A DNA stretch of 64,000 bases from Tubiluchus corallicola (lineage: Eukaryota; Priapulida; Priapulimorpha; Priapulimorphida; Tubiluchidae): assembly GCA_030141605.1 (NCBI GenBank), contig JAQGDQ010000112.1:312501-376500 (forward strand), read 5' to 3'. Below are positions 63,024 to 64,000 of the stretch, one piece after another. The notes beneath the pieces were generated by a model. It was not told the DNA's origin and did no database searches. It worked only from the letters and a program-made list of their open reading frames with translations. Positions within the stretch are counted from its first letter, which is position 1; every line of letters begins with the position of its first letter. Made by a program: the position numbers and the translations under genes.

Positions 63024-64000
63024 GTAATTATAGCCAAGTAATGCACACGAACCTGCAGTAATTGCCGTTAAGATGTAGTTGGAATGTCATGTTTGATTTT
63101 ATGGCATAGTTTTTTATGCTAAAATGGGGCGAAAGGACACTTCTGTGGAGTCTTCAGGGGCAGCTGTATGTAAATTGTAAAAGTAATTTAGTTTTAAGGG
63201 ATCAGCATAAGTGCTAAAATGCCTGTTGGCTCTCTCCCTGTCACAGTGTAATTATTTTTCATATTTTGATTTTGCTTGTACGCTTTTAAAACATTTGAAA
63301 CTCAATTAAATTAAAAACAACGTTCTGTCCTTTAATTTTGAATAACTCAATGCGTCGGTAGGTGGCACTAGTTTGTTGTGATTATTCTGAAGCCTCTCAC
63401 TGTTATTTTATTGCACTGAAGAAACTTAAGGTTCATGTCAGAGCATCTGCTTGTTGGTCATTACGCTGGTTTCAAAACAGACGTAATAAATTGCGGGATG
63501 ATAAATTACTTGTACTTAGGGAATTTTATGAATTATTCTTGATCGACGGTGATATTACTGATTTCCATTAAGATAGAAAAGTTGAACAACACCCAAACGG
63601 ATTAATCGGCAAAAGCATGGAGAAAAATGATGCCACTGGCACAAAACTTGAGGTCAATAACATTGATATGGTATAGTCTCGCTACATGCCCTACGTTCGC
63701 AGTACGCATAAAGGCAAGAGACAACAGATTTCAGTTTCTGATGGATGGTTAGTTTTACTGGCGTTTAGATGGGTAAATGATTTCTTCGATTTCTGGCTGA
63801 CATACTACAAGCGTCTACAATAGTCTAACAAGAGAATGGAACCTTTTCTGTCTAAGATTAGACGAAAAATATTGGGTCCAACCTTTATTGTTTAATATTA
63901 TTGGTAATGTGAAAGTTATTGTCACATTTTTGTAAATATAGTGCCACTTAAAATGCTCTTTTTTCCAAAGTGTAATAACATTTAGTATGGTGAATAAAAG
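63024..64000 (+). other. 3' region of the ShK gene
   Basis: AATAAA signals occur at 63485-63490 and 63993-63998. A + strand frame at 63362-63571 contains RWFQNRRNKLRDDK, which looks like a homeodomain recognition helix, but the rest of the frame does not clearly fit. Otherwise nothing is recognised. Confidence 0.4.

Overview
The window is AT-rich animal nuclear DNA. Its genes have many exons with GT/AG introns and AATAAA signals, and the space between them is full of microsatellites, LINE fragments, small DNA transposons and decayed retroelements. A ZnT7-type zinc transporter, clustered immunoglobulin-domain genes and a five-ShK-domain secreted protein point to an invertebrate, perhaps a cnidarian or another early-branching animal. 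The species cannot be fixed from the sequence. I found no tRNA, rRNA or CRISPR array.

Layout, all main genes on the + strand: (1) 2439-4540, the last four coding exons of a SLC30A7/ZnT7 zinc transporter. (2) 4992-10600, gene-poor and rich in repeats. (3) 10606-17833, Ig gene A. (4) 17900-25500, repeats and decayed mobile elements. (5) 25535-48506, an immunoglobulin cluster in the order gene B, orphan Ig exon D1, gene C, gene D2. It was produced by a tandem duplication of about 11 kb (24822-36107 and 36238-46350). (6) 48500-53900, a 52-bp minisatellite, a reverse-strand LINE and a candidate reverse-strand exon. (7) 55879-63023, a secreted five-ShK-domain gene, with another LINE relic inside one of its introns.

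Genes A, B and C share one architecture. Each has a signal-peptide exon, a V-like Ig domain in one exon, a C2-like domain split over two exons, an I-set domain in one exon, and a tiny last exon that encodes a short hydrophobic C-terminus. That end could be a GPI-attachment signal. Every intron is phase 1. The domain order and motifs resemble Kirrel/nephrin/CADM-type adhesion receptors. D2 is a relative with a true transmembrane exon, but its Ig exon has an apparent frame break.

The most notable signal is in B and C. By eye, their coding exons differ at 26 bases, of which 24 change an amino acid. Sixteen of the 26 lie in the membrane-distal Ig exon, while the last two exons are almost or fully identical. 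This pattern of duplication plus diversifying change in the outer domain is what allorecognition or immune receptor clusters show. That role is an inference here.
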